Source: CAJXQU01 sp965223825 (GTDB lineage: Bacteria; Pseudomonadota; Gammaproteobacteria; CAJXQU01). Taken from it: a stretch of 64,000 bases of DNA. The notes beneath the pieces are model-generated. The model saw only the letters and a list, made by a program, of their open reading frames with translations. It had not been told where the DNA came from and ran no database searches. The stretch spans positions 1,116,001 to 1,180,000 of the forward strand of contig OZ245018.1 of the NCBI GenBank assembly GCA_965223825.1. The letters are read 5' to 3'. Both the position numbers and the translations under genes were made by a program. This document shows positions 9,898-17,900 of this stretch, piece by piece; position 1 is the stretch's first letter; every line of letters begins with the position of its first letter.

Positions 9898-10544
9898 CGC
9901 GTGAAATGTAAGATTTGGCCCTTATATGGTGAGCTTAGCTGATCAGGGTTAACCGGTTCACCTAAATGATAGTGGTAACCGAGCTCGTCCATACATTTCC
10001 TTAATTGTCCTTTATGTCCACGCCCAGGATCGGTCAGAATTACGTGACAGTCGGCTTTTGCATGTTGATTAATAAACTCTGAAAGCAAGCTTGCGTGATC
10101 CCGTTCATACAAAAGATCGCTACCAATAATGACATCGAATAAACCAAGCTCTGTGATCTCATCTTCCCATGCCGTTCGAATGAAGGGAATGATTTCCGCA
10201 TTGTTTAAAAGGGCGTTATCGATCAAGAATTGTTCTACTTCTGGGTGATAATCCGTTGCGGTAATGTCAGCATTCATATTGTTGAGCATGAGACTGGTGA
10301 GTGCCATGCCACAACCAACTTCTAGAATGCGTTTCCCGTCCAAAGCATATTCATGCATGTACTGAGCAAGCACTTCTGAAGATGGCCAGATGACGCCAAA
10401 AAAAGGCCAAGTGGCGGATGATATTCCGAGCGCTTCGGCGACGCCGTTGATATCTTCGAATTGTTGTTTGTCTTTGAGGGTACGTAAATGGATATCGGTA
10501 TTACCGATTTCAATGGTCTGGTAACGATAGCGCAAGTTACTCAT
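9894..10544 (-). CDS. Class I SAM-dependent methyltransferase (METTL21/FAM86-like)
   Basis: This is a 216-residue Rossmann-fold methyltransferase. Motif I is ILEVGCGMALTSLML near residue 70, followed by an acidic ITATDYHP at the end of strand 2. The later FDVIIGSDLLYERDH resembles the D-L-Y motif of the protein lysine methyltransferase family that includes METTL21. The substrate cannot be read from sequence. It is the last gene after the minus-strand DHS-like and speB genes, separated from speB by 188 bases that contain a stem-loop. It converges on speA with a four-base overlap. Confidence 0.8.
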   Translation of the reverse strand: MSNLRYRYQTIEIGNTDIHLRTLKDKQQFEDINGVAEALGISSATWPFFGVIWPSSEVLAQYMHEYALDGKRILEVGCGMALTSLMLNNMNADITATDYHPEVEQFLIDNALLNNAEIIPFIRTAWEDEITELGLFDVIIGSDLLYERDHASLLSEFINQHAKADCHVILTDPGRGHKGQLRKCMDELGYHYHLGEPVNPDQLSSPYKGQILHFTR

Positions 10545-10652
10545 AGAATTGTATTCTCCAGATTGACATGCAGAGGCATGAAATCAACTGAAGACATGAC
10601 GATCTTAACCGATACTCTACGCGTAATTACCTGAAGTAGCGAATTAGTTTAT

Positions 10653-10690
10653 CTTGGCTGAGCGCAAGTGCGTATGCTCAGATAGCCAAG
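10653..10690 (-). other. Stem-loop between speB and the methyltransferase gene
   Basis: CTTGGCT (10653-10659) pairs with AGCCAAG (10684-10690), with an inner GAGC/GCTC pair. No T-run follows on the minus strand, so a simple intrinsic terminator is unlikely. It may be an RNA processing or stabilising element that separates expression of the two genes. Confidence 0.35.
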
Positions 10691-10732
10691 GTTGGATGAT
10701 TATTCGAAAGGTGCGTTTGCGATAAAATTTTC

Positions 10733-11644
10733 TTACATAGGTTGAGTTTGTGAGGTTCCTGACAGGCTGTATGAAAGGATTTTGTAGGTCAGTTTTGCGG
10801 CAAGAAAATCACAACTATGCAGATGTGCTTGTGGAGCGAGTTCTACCACGTCAGCACCAATGATCTGATGCGTTTGTGCTGCGCGTTTTATGATTGGGAT
10901 GACATCATCCCAAAACATGCCGCCAGGCTCTGGTGTACCCGTCGCGGGCATCAGGCTGGCATCGAGTCCATCGATATCAAATGAAATGTAAACTGGGCGA
11001 TCACCTAACTCAGCAATAATCTGATCAATATTCCATTGTGCTTTATCTTTTGCCCAATGCATGTGAATGCGATCAGTATTTTCTTCGAGAAAGGGAATCT
11101 CACCGGCAGAAATATTACGAATACCACAGGATACTAATGAGACGACTTCTGGTAGGTCAAGGCAGCGTCTTAGTGCAGCGGCATGCGAATAGTGTTCGCC
11201 GTCGTAACCATCACGGAGATCAGCGTGCGCATCGAAATGCAGGATCGCGATCTCACCATATTTACGCGTCATTGCACGTATTGGCCCCACGGATAAGGAA
11301 TGTTCGCCACCGAGAATCATGGGAAACTTACCCTCATCAAGTACGCGCGTGGTGATCTGATCAAGTTGATCCAGCGCATCAACAATTGGTGTGTTGATCG
11401 CAAAGGGTGCGATCGTTTCTACACCAAAATCCTGATACGGTTCGCACCACAAATCTTCGTCAAATAATTCCACTTGATGAGATGCTTTGATGATCGCTTC
11501 AGGGCCTTTTGCCGTGCCGCTGCCATAACTGACAGAGGCTTCAAGACCGAACGGAATGATCACTGCTGTTGATGTCAGTGAGCGACCATCGCGTTCTTCT
11601 GGATCAAGGCCAAGAAAGCCTTTGGATAACTTCAAGCGTTCCAT
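10733..11644 (-). CDS. speB: Agmatinase (agmatine ureohydrolase)
   Basis: This ureohydrolase is predicted to hydrolyse agmatine to putrescine and urea using a dinuclear Mn centre. All metal ligands are visible in the 303-residue protein: His115 (GGEHS), Asp138, His140 and Asp142 (HFDAHADLRD), and Asp223 and Asp225 (SFDIDGLD). The TPEPGG block is also present. Length is normal. Its start overlaps the end of the upstream DHS-like gene by one base, so the two are translationally coupled. speA nearby supplies agmatine. A related guanidino substrate is possible given the DHS-like neighbour. Confidence 0.93.
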   Translation of the reverse strand: MERLKLSKGFLGLDPEERDGRSLTSTAVIIPFGLEASVSYGSGTAKGPEAIIKASHQVELFDEDLWCEPYQDFGVETIAPFAINTPIVDALDQLDQITTRVLDEGKFPMILGGEHSLSVGPIRAMTRKYGEIAILHFDAHADLRDGYDGEHYSHAAALRRCLDLPEVVSLVSCGIRNISAGEIPFLEENTDRIHMHWAKDKAQWNIDQIIAELGDRPVYISFDIDGLDASLMPATGTPEPGGMFWDDVIPIIKRAAQTHQIIGADVVELAPQAHLHSCDFLAAKLTYKILSYSLSGTSQTQPM

Positions 11645-12687
11645 TATTTAAAGAGCTTACTGAAATGGCGACGTTCGCGGTTTTTCCATTCTGCACGGTG
11701 GTATGCATCACTGGCTAACAATGGAATAACGGTTGTTGCTTCAGCAAAAACCATTTGTTCGTATGCGGTGTCGACTTTGCCCCATGAGCAGGCTTCTTTC
11801 AGGGTTGAGCTACTGCACGCGCCGTCACGACTATCAGCGACAGTGATTTGGACCGCATATTTATGCATGTCGACGTCTTTACCGAGAATTTCTGCACAGA
11901 CAACGGTATCTTGTACAAAGTTTTTCGGAACGCCACCACCAACCATGAGTAAGCCGGTTGTGCCCGCTTCGATCTTGATGTCTGTCAGTTCACGGAAATC
12001 GGCGATAGAGTCCAACGTCATATGATTTCCCGGGTTTTTAACTTGATGCGTGACCAAACCAAAGCCTGCACTTGAATCAGTAAATGCTGGGCAGAAAATC
12101 GGTACGTCGTGCTCGTAGGCAGTCTGGATCAGAGAGCCGGGCTTTTTCGCATTCGTCGTTAACCAGCGGCCCATTTCTTTGATGAACTCTCGAGAAGAGT
12201 AGGGACGTTTTTCTAATGTATTGGCGATTTCTTCGATCGTGAAATCACAGGCTTGAAGTTCTTCTTCGTTGATGTAGGTGTCGTAGATACGATCGATATA
12301 CAGATCGCGCATGATTTTGTCATCGACAAATGGGGAGCCCTGATAATGTTTGTATCCAAGTGCTTCGAAGAAGTCCATATCAACAATGCTGGCTCCCGTG
12401 GCGACGATGGCATCGACCATGTTGTATTTGATCAAGTCTGCGTACAGTTGCATGCAACCGCCAGCTGAGGTGGAGCCCGCCAGTGTCAGAATGATCGAGC
12501 AATCTTTGTCTGCAACCATACGATTGAAGATAGATGTTGCTTTGGCCAGATCACGTGAGCTAAAGGACATTTTGTCCATTGCGTCGATGATTGGGCGAGC
12601 GTCGAATGACGTAATATCGATATGCTCGACAGGGGTCGAGAGTAATTCGTTTTTGATACTGGATTTATCTACTGGATTTGCTGACAT
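11644..12687 (-). CDS. Deoxyhypusine-synthase-family protein (probable polyamine synthase)
   Basis: This is a 347-residue homologue of deoxyhypusine synthase. Bacteria lack eIF5A, so the ancestral protein-modifying role is unlikely; bacterial members have been linked to making homospermidine-type polyamines. The catalytic lysine of the family is retained at about Lys304 in SWGKV, with the nearby FAEATTVIPLL block. NAD-site-like stretches such as TLAGSTSAGG and VGGGVPKNF are also present. I chose ATG 12687 because AAAGAGA lies a suitable distance upstream; a TTG at 12708 would add seven residues without a ribosome site. One-base coupling to speB, and speA nearby, argue for a shared polyamine pathway. 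Confidence 0.85.
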   Translation of the reverse strand: MSANPVDKSSIKNELLSTPVEHIDITSFDARPIIDAMDKMSFSSRDLAKATSIFNRMVADKDCSIILTLAGSTSAGGCMQLYADLIKYNMVDAIVATGASIVDMDFFEALGYKHYQGSPFVDDKIMRDLYIDRIYDTYINEEELQACDFTIEEIANTLEKRPYSSREFIKEMGRWLTTNAKKPGSLIQTAYEHDVPIFCPAFTDSSAGFGLVTHQVKNPGNHMTLDSIADFRELTDIKIEAGTTGLLMVGGGVPKNFVQDTVVCAEILGKDVDMHKYAVQITVADSRDGACSSSTLKEACSWGKVDTAYEQMVFAEATTVIPLLASDAYHRAEWKNRERRHFSKLFK

Positions 12688-12717
12688 TGGTCGATTCTCT
12701 TTATTCAAGTTATTGAG

Positions 12718-12736
12718 CTACTGGAAATGCCAGTAG
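12718..12736 (-). promoter_or_regulatory. Perfect inverted repeat in the leader of the DHS-like gene
   Basis: CTACTGG (12718-12724) and CCAGTAG (12730-12736) form a perfect 7-base inverted repeat with a five-base loop, about 30 bases upstream of the DHS-like ATG. It could be a small operator or an RNA hairpin. No specific regulator is suggested by the sequence. Confidence 0.3.
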
Positions 12737-12946
12737 GGCAAATAAACACCTGTTTTTATCTCACAATTACGCCATAGTTTGCGGGCGTAAAAGGATGCTT
12801 TCAAGGCGCGCGATTAGACACCAAGAAATACAAGAATACAAGAGAAAAAAACAAAATTTAAAGACAATCGATCACGTTTTTAGATCAATCGGAAACGCTA
12901 GGTTTTTGCGGTAAATATGCTTGCTTAGGATCGATCCGAATTATGA

Positions 12947-13459
12947 TCAGACGCTTTCTATTTCAACTTTTGTTATCGGTAGTAGCACTTCGCGTTCAGC
13001 CAACTTGGCAAGGTCGACTAAGTTACGAATATCCTTATCAGAGAATTCATGTGGTTTCTTATCGATAATGCAAAAGGTCCCGAGTTTTGTACCATCTGGA
13101 TAGACGAGTGGAAAACCGGCATAGAACCTAATCTTCGGTTCACCAGTAACTAAGGGGTTATCGGCAAAACGGGGATCTTTCAAGGCGTCTTCTACAACCA
13201 ATGGTGCATATGTAAGTATAGCGTGGCCACAGAAAGAAATATCACGCCCTGTTTCTGTTGCATCCAAACCGATACAGGATTTAAACCATTGACGGTTTTT
13301 ATCAACCAGCGAGACAAGCGCAATAGGGACGTTAAATACTTGTGTTGCAAGTCTTGTAAGGCGATCAAAGCGCTCTTCAGCAGCGGTATCTAATATATTT
13401 AAAGAGTGAAGATTTTCGATGCGTTGTGCTTCGTTTTCTGGCATTGCTGGTTTTAGCAT
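12947..13459 (-). CDS. Stand-alone GAF-domain protein
   Basis: This 170-residue protein is almost entirely one GAF domain. It starts with the linker ENEAQRIENLHSLNILDT and continues with ERFDRLTRLA, VSLVDKNRQWFKSCIGLD, ISFCGHAIL and the ENPLV/FYAGFPL region, a form usually found at the N-terminus of diguanylate cyclases and sensor kinases. Here no output domain follows, so it may sense a ligand and act by binding another protein, or be a remnant. It lies between the polyamine genes and the bcs operon on the same strand; a link to c-di-GMP-controlled cellulose synthesis is speculative. Confidence 0.85.
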   Translation of the reverse strand: MLKPAMPENEAQRIENLHSLNILDTAAEERFDRLTRLATQVFNVPIALVSLVDKNRQWFKSCIGLDATETGRDISFCGHAILTYAPLVVEDALKDPRFADNPLVTGEPKIRFYAGFPLVYPDGTKLGTFCIIDKKPHEFSDKDIRNLVDLAKLAEREVLLPITKVEIESV

Positions 13460-13582
13460 GGTGAACAGTTCCCTATAGTGATTAACAAACCATCAGATCA
13501 AGTGGAGCTGACATGGTGTTTCTCAGGAATTCTATCGGCAATGTTTTAAATAACTTTAGGAAGGTGTTTTTGTAGAAGATAA

Positions 13583-13608
13583 CCGCCCCTGCGCAGTATC
13601 AGGGGCGG
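13583..13608 (-). terminator. Strong GC-rich stem-loop after bcsC
   Basis: CCGCCCCTG (13583-13591) and CAGGGGCGG (13600-13608) form a 9-bp stem with an 8-base loop just past the bcsC stop (minus strand). The following transcript is only moderately U-rich (TTATCTTC), so termination is likely but not certain. Confidence 0.55.
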
Positions 13609-13614
13609 GGTAAA

Positions 13615-16600
13615 TCAGTCGTTCCAAGGGCGATCTTTTAGATCAGAGCTGAAGACAGATGGTCGATCAAAGGCATTGACTCTAAGAAAGACGCCGCCAC
13701 CGATGTCATCAAAGTTTGGTGATTGGGTGATGTTAACGAATGCGCCCAATTGTAACCAAGGGCTAAGTCGATAAACACCGGATAGTTGGCTATCGAATGC
13801 CATACCACTATCACTGCCACCGGTGAAGATTGGGCCAGAGTTACTCAGTGGTAACGCATTTGCATCAGCTTCATCAGTGTATTGATAACCTAACGCTGCC
13901 CGCCCTTTGATCACAAATTGTTTGGCTTCGTTCGTCTGGAAGTTTACTTCACCACTGAGGCGATGGAAGCTGTCCGGGCTGAAGTAGCCGCCGTGACCGT
14001 AGGTGAAAAAGCTTCGGTTGTCGCTGTAGTGATCAACACGATAAGCCGGGCCGACGGTAAGGTATTTGAACCCTTTTTTATCGAGTTCGTAAGCGGCAGA
14101 CACCCAAGCTGCGAGGTGATCATTATCGGCGACGTTATGTCCATCCAAAGTACTAAGCTGGCCGCCGACATTGTATGACCATTTTTCATTGATCTTCTGT
14201 CGTAGGTTAGCGCGTACGCCTTTTTCGACCACACGCCCCCAGCTTTCGCCGCTAACGGGATCTACAATGCCAACTGTCGATAGAATCGATTCTTGTTTAT
14301 TCTCAGCGAACGCTTCAGCAGTGACGTGCGTTGTATCCGTTTTAATATCAATACCGACTTTACCGACAAGTGCTTCACCGATTTCGGCTCCCATCGGTGT
14401 GGTACCGATTTGGATATACGGCGAGATGGGCCCTTCGTAACGATAGCCAAACATCGGCTCAAGTAATGAGCTTTCTTTGGTCGTCGGGGTGACAGCAAAT
14501 TGGTTGAATAGGCCATTCACATTACGGCCGAGGAGGGCGTTGTTGACCGGTGAGCCACTTCTGAGGTTGATCAGGTCAAGCGAGGCGGTGAAATGATGCA
14601 GACCATGCGCCATGCGCGCTTCGATCTCAATGCCTGTCATGTCGAGTTGGCCTAGGCCAGATTCTCCACTACGTTGTCGTGCGTATGGCATGACGGACAG
14701 GGATGGCGTTCCAATATTTTTCAACTCAGGTAAAACGGTTTTACGTGTGTGATCAGCAAGAATGAATTGATCACGATAAAACTGTCGGATGGCGTGCATA
14801 TCGTCGACATTGTCTTTGATAGGCCCACCTAATTCTGTGGCGACTTGTTCAAGTTGCTTGTCTTGCTTCATCGCTTGCAAGCTGGCGGCAAGGCCATCAG
14901 CAGATTCTTTATCTGGTTGCTGGCGATAGAGTGATTCGAAATGCTTTGCTGCCAGAGCATGTTGACCTGTTTGATACTGACTCCATGCGATGAGTTTATC
15001 TGCAGCCATGCTGGGGTTAAGTGCTGAACTGGCTTGTGCATCTTTCAGGCTGCCGACGTAATCACCCGTGAGATAACGTTGGTTAGCACGATCGAGTAAT
15101 AATTCAGCTTGCAGTACGCGCATGTTATCGGACTCATCAGACCATTGTTCAGCAAGTTTTGTTGCACCGTCTAGATTTCCGAGTTTGCGCATTGTTTGCG
15201 CTAAACCATACGCATAATCCGCGTTTTTACTCCATGCCATCGCGCGCTCAAACCAATACAGAGCATTACCGTAATCACCCTTATCAAAATAAGCCCAGCC
15301 TGCTGCACCGGCCATGTTGGCATCTTGCCGGCTAACGACTTGATCTGCGATGCGTTTGAAATTGAAGAGGACTTGGAAGTAGTCTTTGTCTTTTAGGTAC
15401 TCACCGATCCAGCTTTTATAAAAGTCGAAGTATAGCGCTGCAGTAGCTGGTTGATCAGCTGGTGCCCGCGAACTCAAGAAAAAGTTCAGCGGCCCACAAT
15501 CAACACGGCCGACATCCAGTACGCGTCGAAAATGTTTGTTTTCAATCGCACTAAAAACAACGCCTTTCGCGCTCTCGATATCTTCCTGTGCTTGGTAAAG
15601 CTCAACAAACTTGTCCTCTGCGGCTTCTAATTGGAATTGATGATATAAACTCCATGCTTCAACTAAACCAAGTGAGCGTGCTACAGACTCGTTACGCTGT
15701 TTGGTTGGTTGGGCCAACGTACTTGCGGCAATCGTAGCTGCTTGTTCGTAATTGCCTTGTTTGTAGGCGCGATTCGCCTTTCCTAATGCAATTTCATCCG
15801 CACTGAGTTTAGGTGCATAATTTGTTGATCCAGCCACTGTTCTTTTTGGGAAAAGCGAGAGAAAACGACGATCACGTTCTTGCCAGTTTTTAACGATAAC
15901 GCGAGCTTGATCTGGTTCGTTTGAGTCGCGTAAGGCCAGTGCTAGACCATAAGCTGTGTCGTTGTTTTGTTCCCAAGATAAGGATTGTGCAAACCAGTCT
16001 TTCGCTTTTGTTGGGTTTAGCCGGCGCATTTCCCACCAGCCTAATAAACTGGCGGTGCGAGCGTCTTTACGTTGGGTAATCTTATCTGCAATTGGTGCGA
16101 GAGCGCTTTCCATTTGGACGTCGTTTTTTTCTTCCCACGCTTGCGCTAACCAGCCTGTGTAAAAGGTGTATTCAAAGTTATTGAGGGCGGTTTGTTCATC
16201 CACGCTGTGCGGACGTGATTTCTCTAGCGCTAGCAAATTCTCAGACTGATTACGGCCCAGCTGTTGGGATGCGCGTTGCAATGTGACTAAACGGTGTTCT
16301 GCGTTAGCGCAGCGTGTGATCAAGCCCGCATAGAGTTCGTTAACGGCGCTTGATCGACCTGTTGCGGAGTAAGCGTCAGCCAATGTCCATTGATTTGAGA
16401 TCTCGCCGCAAGCGAAGGCATTAGGATAATCGCGATGAAGCGCGATGATGGCAGGCCAGTCTTCGTTATCTTTCGCTTCGCTAATTTCAGCGCGGATAAG
16501 ACCTGCAAGTAGATCTGATGGGGGTGTCCAATCTGGGTATTGGCGCTGGTAACGATCAATCAGTGTTTTGAGTTCGCTGTATTTTTTCTTGCTGAGTAAT

Positions 16601-16830
16601 CGCCATAGGGCACGTTCATCTACTGGCGATACGGGGTTGACGGCAGCAGGTTCAGATTCGAGCTCGGGGTAGTAAATGTTGTCGTAGCTTTTCGCCTCGT
16701 AGTCGGTGACAGTCATTTCGTCTGCGGCTTTTGGGCTCAAGCAGTCCGTTACAAAAACACTCAGAGCGACACCGAGAATGCCGGGCGCAATGCGAATAGG
16801 GCGGTGTTGCGATGTAAGGTCTTTTTTCAT
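13615..16830 (-). CDS. bcsC: Cellulose synthase outer-membrane export subunit
   Basis: BcsC carries a periplasmic TPR array and a C-terminal 16-strand outer-membrane beta barrel that exports the cellulose chain. The start is placed at ATG 16830, which overlaps the bcsZ stop (ATGA); this gives 1071 residues, close to the usual ~1150. A longer frame to 17010 only shadows bcsZ. An N-terminal hydrophobic segment (residues ~15-30) is a likely signal sequence. Repeated helix pairs such as YDYGLAQTMRKLGNLDGA form the TPR part to about residue 700. The C-terminal third, from about FNQFAVTPT, has the alternating aromatic pattern of a barrel. Confidence 0.93.
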   Translation of the reverse strand: MKKDLTSQHRPIRIAPGILGVALSVFVTDCLSPKAADEMTVTDYEAKSYDNIYYPELESEPAAVNPVSPVDERALWRLLSKKKYSELKTLIDRYQRQYPDWTPPSDLLAGLIRAEISEAKDNEDWPAIIALHRDYPNAFACGEISNQWTLADAYSATGRSSAVNELYAGLITRCANAEHRLVTLQRASQQLGRNQSENLLALEKSRPHSVDEQTALNNFEYTFYTGWLAQAWEEKNDVQMESALAPIADKITQRKDARTASLLGWWEMRRLNPTKAKDWFAQSLSWEQNNDTAYGLALALRDSNEPDQARVIVKNWQERDRRFLSLFPKRTVAGSTNYAPKLSADEIALGKANRAYKQGNYEQAATIAASTLAQPTKQRNESVARSLGLVEAWSLYHQFQLEAAEDKFVELYQAQEDIESAKGVVFSAIENKHFRRVLDVGRVDCGPLNFFLSSRAPADQPATAALYFDFYKSWIGEYLKDKDYFQVLFNFKRIADQVVSRQDANMAGAAGWAYFDKGDYGNALYWFERAMAWSKNADYAYGLAQTMRKLGNLDGATKLAEQWSDESDNMRVLQAELLLDRANQRYLTGDYVGSLKDAQASSALNPSMAADKLIAWSQYQTGQHALAAKHFESLYRQQPDKESADGLAASLQAMKQDKQLEQVATELGGPIKDNVDDMHAIRQFYRDQFILADHTRKTVLPELKNIGTPSLSVMPYARQRSGESGLGQLDMTGIEIEARMAHGLHHFTASLDLINLRSGSPVNNALLGRNVNGLFNQFAVTPTTKESSLLEPMFGYRYEGPISPYIQIGTTPMGAEIGEALVGKVGIDIKTDTTHVTAEAFAENKQESILSTVGIVDPVSGESWGRVVEKGVRANLRQKINEKWSYNVGGQLSTLDGHNVADNDHLAAWVSAAYELDKKGFKYLTVGPAYRVDHYSDNRSFFTYGHGGYFSPDSFHRLSGEVNFQTNEAKQFVIKGRAALGYQYTDEADANALPLSNSGPIFTGGSDSGMAFDSQLSGVYRLSPWLQLGAFVNITQSPNFDDIGGGVFLRVNAFDRPSVFSSDLKDRPWND

Positions 16831-17900
16831 GGTGCTGATATCTCTGAAGATGCCAGTCGGCTCAGTAAAATCAGGCTGGCTGAATAATAATCTTGCTGAT
16901 TGGTGACCGCGACATTGGTATGTCGATGATGACTCGCCAACGATAGTACACTCAGCATGCCATCGGATGCTGCATACGGGGCGAATGTGCCGGTTTCCAA
17001 GTCTATCCAAGCAGGCGTACTTTCCATCTTGGATAAATGTTTTTGTAACGCTTGGTACGGCGCTAGGGTGTTACTCATATCTTGATTAAGCCATGCTAAT
17101 GACAACGGGATACGGATCGCATCGTAGCTAAAACGTACCGGAAAATCCTCGCTGGGTTTCACAGAATGATCGATGTATAAGGCGATCCAGTCTGCGGGTA
17201 ACTGCCATTGGCCAAATTGCGCTTGCTCAATCAATGATAGTCCACTATCGATCAACGTATTCCAAACGGGGTCTTGGTCAAACTTGGATATGTCACGTAA
17301 TGCGGGGAACACCCAATACGATAGATTCAGGATCAGGTGATCATCCCGTTCAAAACCCACTGCACCAGGTAAAAGCACAGTCTGATCCGCAAATGGTTTG
17401 ATCAGTTTTGTTTTAACTGTGGTCAGAATAGTTCTTGCGTCGTCAGCATATTTTCCATCAGCCCATTTATTGCTGGCTCTGATCAGTGCCCATGCGGTGT
17501 AAAGATCGGCATCGCTGGCGTTATTTTGATCTGTTACATGCGAACCTTCTGCATCAGTCTCTGGCGTCCATCGCCAAGCGAGGAGGGCATCGTCTCTTAT
17601 TTGCAGGTGGGTTTGCGTCCAATTCCAGATATTATCGAAGGTTTGTTGATCGTCGTAATTAACAGACAACAGCATGCCCCAGCTTTGTCCTTCAGAATGT
17701 GAGACATTCTTATTGCCGGTATCAATAATTCGACCTGAAGCATCCAAAAATTGCGTTTTGTACTGTTGCCAGTCTGGATCGGGCTGCGGCCAGAAGTTTG
17801 TTTGAAACTGCATGGCCCACAGTCCGATTAATCCCAGAATGCCGAACATAATCGCAATAATTCGAGGTCGGCCAAGCGCCTTAATCCTCGATGCGAACAT
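16827..17900 (-). CDS. bcsZ: Periplasmic endo-beta-1,4-glucanase (GH8)
   Basis: BcsZ is the family-8 cellulase associated with bacterial cellulose synthesis; it trims or edits glucan in the periplasm. The 357-residue protein has an N-terminal hydrophobic anchor or signal (residues ~14-30), the catalytic-acid Glu at about 70 (SHSEGQSWGM), and the acidic NNASDADLY region with Asp130 and Asp132, where the family base resides. It overlaps bcsB by 20 bases and bcsC by four, typical of a tightly coupled operon. Confidence 0.93.
   Translation of the reverse strand: MFASRIKALGRPRIIAIMFGILGLIGLWAMQFQTNFWPQPDPDWQQYKTQFLDASGRIIDTGNKNVSHSEGQSWGMLLSVNYDDQQTFDNIWNWTQTHLQIRDDALLAWRWTPETDAEGSHVTDQNNASDADLYTAWALIRASNKWADGKYADDARTILTTVKTKLIKPFADQTVLLPGAVGFERDDHLILNLSYWVFPALRDISKFDQDPVWNTLIDSGLSLIEQAQFGQWQLPADWIALYIDHSVKPSEDFPVRFSYDAIRIPLSLAWLNQDMSNTLAPYQALQKHLSKMESTPAWIDLETGTFAPYAASDGMLSVLSLASHHRHTNVAVTNQQDYYSASLILLSRLASSEISAP

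Noticed and set aside
13918..14516. Several opposite-strand and alternate-frame open frames within bcsC
   Set aside because: They lie entirely inside a well-supported gene and have no family-like composition or ribosome sites.
16831..17010. N-terminal extension of bcsC into bcsZ
   Set aside because: The extra 60 residues only shadow bcsZ and lack any bcsC-like content; ATG 16830 overlaps the bcsZ stop and starts a signal-like sequence.
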